64,000 nucleotides of DNA, from the NCBI RefSeq assembly GCF_015709525.1, contig NZ_JADNRA010000029.1:1-64000 (forward strand), written 5' to 3'. The notes beneath the pieces are model-generated. The model was not told the origin of the DNA, made no database searches, and saw only the letters and a program-made list of their open reading frames with translations. Below, one piece after another: positions 61,380-64,000 of the stretch. This DNA comes from Methylocystis sp. L43. GTDB lineage: Bacteria; Pseudomonadota; Alphaproteobacteria; Rhizobiales; Beijerinckiaceae. How positions within the stretch are numbered: the first letter of the stretch is position 1; each line of letters begins with the position of its first letter. A program made the translations under genes and the position numbers.

Positions 61380-61784
61380 ATGATCGGCCGTCTGAACCAT
61401 GTCGCTATCGCCGTCGATAGCGTCGAAAAGGCTTCCGCCATTTACCGTGACGCGCTGGGGGCGAAGGTCTCGGCGCCAGAACGCGTTGCAGAGCATGGCG
61501 TGACGGTCGTTTTCGTCGAATTGCCGAACACCAAGATCGAGCTGCTCGAGCCCTATGGGGACAGCTCGCCGATCGCCGGCTTCGTCGCAAAAAATCCAGC
61601 CGGCGGCATCCACCACATCTGCTATGAAGTCGAAGACATCATCGCGGCGCGCGAGCAGCTCAAGGCCTCGGGCGCGCGCGTCTTGGGCGATGGAGAGCCA
61701 AGGATCGGCGCGCACGGCAAGCCCGTGCTGTTTCTGCATCCCAAGGACTTCTGCGGCGCCTTGATCGAACTCGAGCAGGCTTAA
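61380..61784 (+). CDS. mce: Methylmalonyl-CoA epimerase
   Basis: A 134-aa glyoxalase-fold epimerase converting (S)- to (R)-methylmalonyl-CoA. MIGRLNHVAIAVDSVEKA carries the first metal His; HGVTVVFVELPNTKIELLEP, GGIHHICYEVEDI (second His) and CGALIELEQ (metal Glu) follow. AAGGA lies 4-5 nt before the ATG. It works in the ethylmalonyl-CoA pathway, which in serine-cycle organisms lacking isocitrate lyase regenerates glyoxylate; the glyoxylate user Sga and the source enzyme MclA are in this window. Confidence 0.93.
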   Translation: MIGRLNHVAIAVDSVEKASAIYRDALGAKVSAPERVAEHGVTVVFVELPNTKIELLEPYGDSSPIAGFVAKNPAGGIHHICYEVEDIIAAREQLKASGARVLGDGEPRIGAHGKPVLFLHPKDFCGALIELEQA

Positions 61785-61789
61785 GGCGC

Positions 61790-62026
61790 ATGCCCTTTTC
61801 ACTGCCGCTGGCGGCCGCGATCTACCTGACCATCTGGTGGATCGTGCTGTTCGCCGTTCTGCCGCTCGGCGTGCGCTCTTCCGAAGAGGCCGAAGAAGAT
61901 CTTCCCGAGGGCGCCGACCCTGGCGCCCCCGCCTCCCCCGATCTCTTGAAAAAAGCGGGGATCACGACGATCGTCTCGGCTGTCCTGTTCGGCCTGCTGG
62001 CGCTTTTCGCTAAGCTCACGGCGTGA
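61790..62026 (+). CDS. DUF1467 small membrane protein
   Basis: A 78-aa protein with two helices (LAAAIYLTIWWIVLFAVLPL and GITTIVSAVLFGLLALFAKL) and an acidic loop, the DUF1467 pattern (a WWI-x-LF-x-VLP-x-GV signature is visible). It starts 5 nt after mce and is probably in the same operon, an association common in Alphaproteobacteria. Function unknown. Confidence 0.85.
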   Translation: MPFSLPLAAAIYLTIWWIVLFAVLPLGVRSSEEAEEDLPEGADPGAPASPDLLKKAGITTIVSAVLFGLLALFAKLTA

Positions 62027-62166
62027 GCGGGCGGGTCCCTGCCGGGGGTTGACCGGCCCGCCGCCCGCCGGTAGTTGATCGCGAGGCGCGGGACAGACGA
62101 CCCCGCACGGCCGAACGGACCGACCCGCTCAGTCGACTTCGGCGCCGCCGTCGCCGCCTCTGGAGC

Positions 62167-62242
62167 GAGCGCGTAGCTCAGTCGGTAGAGCACCTGACTT
62201 TTAATCAGGGGGTCCTGGGTTCGAGCCCCAGCGCGCTCACCA
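62167..62242 (+). tRNA. tRNA-Lys (TTT)
   Basis: Acceptor GAGCGCG / CGCGCTC with discriminator A and encoded CCA. D-arm TAGCTCAGTCGGTAGAGC. Anticodon arm CCTGA-CTTTTAA-TCAGG, anticodon TTT. T-arm CTGGGTTCGAGCCCCAG. A complete 76-nt cloverleaf. Its 3' end borders an apparent scar zone. Confidence 0.96.
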
Positions 62243-62420
62243 AAACAAATCAAACGTTGCTATTTTTTGTCTAACTCAGAGAATTGGCTTGGTGGCCAGA
62301 TGGTGATCGCACACCGGCCTAACTCGCTCATGCTGGGCCTTTTCGCTCCCCTTCGCCCGATAGGCGAGCTGACGGACGCGCTGCTCTCTATCTCCAACCC
62401 TGATCACCGAGAGCAAGCTT

Positions 62421-62471
62421 TGTAAGGTGTCGGACGTGCTGTCAGAGGGTTCGAATCCCTTGGGCGCGCCA
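62421..62471 (+). repeat. tRNA 3'-end fragment, possible attachment-site remnant
   Basis: A T-arm-like sequence (AGAGGGTTCGAATCCCTT, 62444-62461) is followed by GGGCGCGCCA, as at the 3' end of a tRNA. The upstream sequence cannot complete a cloverleaf (no matching acceptor 5' strand or anticodon arm). It lies about 180 nt after tRNA-Lys, within a gene-poor stretch of 313 bp. Integrating elements commonly leave such tRNA 3' ends. Confidence 0.45.
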
Positions 62472-62555
62472 ATATGCTTTTCCTTCCAAGGAGTATTGAG
62501 TGGCTCCGATGAGCCAAACAAGTTCCTTCGCCGTCTGAGCGGATGAGAAACAGCC

Positions 62556-62786
62556 GTGGCAGACCAGGACGAAGAGAACCCAAATATTTGTCCGCAGTGC
62601 ATCGGCGACGAGCGCTTCAAGGACTGGATAAGAAAAAACGGCAAGCGAGGAGCGTGCGAAACGCTCATTTCATTGTGCCGGCGTCTGCGTTCGCAGCTGA
62701 GGTCGATAGCTTTTTTCGTGAACACTGCCCGTGGGGAGAGGAGTATCCGTACTTCCGGAGGCGGCCGGAAGCTGAGAGCCCGATGT
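62556..62786 (+). pseudogene. Broken HEPN/RES N-terminal domain gene
   Basis: From GTG 62556 the frame reads NICPQCIGDERFKDWIRKNG, closely like the opening CxxCIGDE..LK.WI..NG of HEPN_RES_NTD1 domains, which precede RES toxin domains. After about residue 33 the similarity continues only in another frame, with IVPASAFAAEVDSFFREHCP and GEEYPYF. A frameshift lies between about 62655 and 62675. The RES toxin domain that should follow is absent, and the convergent BcsS-like gene begins instead. It looks like a truncated, frameshifted remnant. Confidence 0.6.
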
Positions 62787-62814
62787 CGGCGCGTTCTATG
62801 CGCATAAAACCATT

Positions 62815-63705
62815 TCAAAATCTGACGCTTGTCTCAAGAATCGTATAGCCTCCCTGGCCGCTAGACTGATCACGAACATAGCCGCCTGCAAGACTCGCGT
62901 AGAACGGTCTAATCTCCATGAGCGTAATATGCGCTCCAAACATTGGCTGAAGCTCGCCCTTATAGGAATTGAGCGCCGTGTGCGGCCCGAAAAATAATTT
63001 TCCTTTCAACCAAACGGGAAGCGAGTCGTTGAAGGGAAATAAGATGCCCGGCTTTACTTCGAAATATCCCCAGCGAAATGCTGTCGTATAGATGGACGAC
63101 GCGAAGAGCATCAGATGATCATTCGGCGTGACCCTTAACTCCAGACTTCCTAGAACGCCAAATGCGGTTGCGGCGAGAGCGCTTATGTCGGCTGGCGGAA
63201 TGCGCAGCGCAGGACTCCGCATATTCGCGCCGAGGTAACCTTCAGTGGTTATTCCCACCCCGAGAAATCCGCTCACCTCCCATTTCTTATCGATGAGCGC
63301 GTATCCGATCTGTGCGCCGACAAAACCATCCGACCCGTAGTATTTGCCTACCGTGCCGATATGGGGAAGCACGATGTCATCCACCTCCATTGCGGAAGCT
63401 ATGACATTCTCTGCATCGCTCCCCTTCACATCTTGAGCATATCCGCCGAAGCCTCCGGTTGCGCGAAGACGCCAGCCCGACTCTTCAAGAGAAGATTCGA
63501 TGGCAGCCGTTGCAGTGAGCCACTCGTACCATGATCGTCGAGTCGTAGCCCATGACCAAGAGTAGAACTCAACGCTGGGCGGCGGCCTCAACGGCTGGGC
63601 GATCGCGCTTCTCGGAGTTTCTTGCTCGGCAAGGTTCGAAACATCTACCGCTTCCGGCGACATCAATAGTGAACAGATTGCAGCAACGCCGCTCGCGCAA
63701 TTCAT
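62815..63705 (-). CDS. BcsS-like outer-membrane/periplasmic protein
   Basis: A 296-aa protein starting at MNCASGVAAICSLLMSPEAV with a signal-like N-terminus; the ORF can be extended to 63810. The repeating beta-strand pattern (WYEWLTATAAIESSLEESGW, LRATGGFGGYAQ and GKLFFGPHTALNSYKG) and a final strand ending in ETSVRF, with a terminal aromatic, are typical of beta-barrel membrane proteins. The WSWATTRRSWYEWLTAT opening resembles the BcsS family found with cellulose synthesis in Rhizobiales. No other bcs gene is in view. Confidence 0.68.
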   Translation of the reverse strand: MNCASGVAAICSLLMSPEAVDVSNLAEQETPRSAIAQPLRPPPSVEFYSWSWATTRRSWYEWLTATAAIESSLEESGWRLRATGGFGGYAQDVKGSDAENVIASAMEVDDIVLPHIGTVGKYYGSDGFVGAQIGYALIDKKWEVSGFLGVGITTEGYLGANMRSPALRIPPADISALAATAFGVLGSLELRVTPNDHLMLFASSIYTTAFRWGYFEVKPGILFPFNDSLPVWLKGKLFFGPHTALNSYKGELQPMFGAHITLMEIRPFYASLAGGYVRDQSSGQGGYTILETSVRF

Positions 63706-63925
63706 CCCTATGCTCCGGGCTTGCGCTAAGCGTAGCCTCGATCCAGGGATTTTCCGGGCAATTTCAGGAATGAAGGGATAATTTCCGTTCGCGTGCTTTT
63801 TTCGCCACACATGGACGTCGCGGAATCCACCGCTCCAGTCCGTCTTGGCTGATCAGCGGACGCCAGACTCTTTCTCTAACGCGCGCGGTCGCTTAATATC
63901 CTGGTCCTAGCAGAGCGGGTCCGAG

Positions 63926-64000
63926 ATGAAGATCAATTTTCTGACCAAGAGCATCGATCAGAACGACTTCGCCGCTCGAACAGCCATCGTGGCTATGGTC
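63926..64000 (+). CDS. Start of an unidentified gene, cut by window end
   Basis: An open frame from ATG 63926 (MKINFLTKSIDQNDFAARTA) continues to the window edge with 25 codons and no stop. There is only a weak ribosome-binding site (GGTCCGAG region). Too little is visible to name a family. Confidence 0.4.
   Translation, partial: MKINFLTKSIDQNDFAARTAIVAMV

Noticed and set aside
62421-62471. A complete second tRNA gene
   Set aside because: Only the T-arm and 3' acceptor strand can be formed; no matching 5' acceptor strand, D-arm or anticodon arm.
62276-62818. 180-codon minus-strand frame across the tRNA fragment and RES-NTD remnant
   Set aside because: Its peptide contains the classic artefact produced by translating a tRNA 3' end in reverse, and no real domain.
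1-64000. CRISPR array or cas genes
   Set aside because: No regularly spaced direct repeats and no Cas-like protein were seen on either strand.

Overview
The window is high-GC DNA from an alphaproteobacterium. It almost certainly comes from a type II (serine-cycle) methanotroph or methylotroph of the Methylocystis/Methylosinus kind. The main evidence is a minus-strand block (about 23.4-35.1 kb) encoding nearly the whole serine cycle and its tetrahydrofolate C1 branch: ftfL, sga, hprA, mtdA, fch, mtkA, mtkB, ppc and mclA. A 2-glycerate kinase (gck) lies a little further downstream at 19.0-20.3 kb. A methylmalonyl-CoA epimerase (61.4 kb) fits the ethylmalonyl-CoA route for glyoxylate regeneration. 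A hopanoid-type glycosyltransferase, a permuted two-piece tmRNA and sigma-EcfG-type promoters also fit the Rhizobiales.

Layout. 0-1 kb: IS110-family transposase cut by the window edge, plus a palindromic intergenic repeat. 1.1-9.0 kb: housekeeping genes (aspS, rplY, pth), then ssrA (tmRNA) directly upstream of sspB with two small co-transcribed genes, then uvrD. 9.1-10.6 kb: a toxin-antitoxin patch with hicA-hicB-higA followed by a second hicA facing a convergent hicB. 11-18.9 kb: L,D-transpeptidase, two methyltransferases, an ABC-F ATPase, pseudoazurin, an MFS transporter and a nitroreductase. 19-35 kb: gck, a DUF3142/TPR pair and the serine-cycle operon. 35.7-41.3 kb: msrB, an FAD oxidoreductase, a CPA2 antiporter and an MFS pump. 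41.3-46.0 kb: a haem-copper oxidase cluster whose subunit II lacks the CuA ligands and whose subunits I and III are fused, preceded by an EcfG-type promoter. 46.0-56.8 kb: csbD (also with an EcfG-type promoter), tRNA-Val, gph, rpiA-gor, an acyltransferase, class II DAHP synthase, hpnI-like glycosyltransferase and gltX. 56.8-62.0 kb: small membrane and secreted proteins, an AT-rich frameshifted gene, a winged-helix/TPR regulator and mce. 62.1-64 kb: tRNA-Lys followed by a scar-like zone (tRNA 3'-end fragment, broken RES-NTD gene) and a BcsS-like outer-membrane protein.

How it works together. FtfL, Fch and MtdA interconvert formate and methylene-H4F. Sga, HprA and Gck turn serine-derived hydroxypyruvate into 2-phosphoglycerate. 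Ppc makes oxaloacetate, and MtkAB plus MclA split malate into acetyl-CoA and glyoxylate. Ppc has lost two of the four residues that bind the feedback inhibitor aspartate in E. coli, which suits an assimilatory enzyme that must not shut off. tmRNA and its ClpXP adaptor SspB sit side by side.

No convincing wholly new system was found. The most unusual items are the head-on hicA/hicB pair, the aspartate-site substitutions in Ppc, the CuA-less fused oxidase under a predicted stress promoter, and the broken RES-NTD/tRNA-fragment scar.
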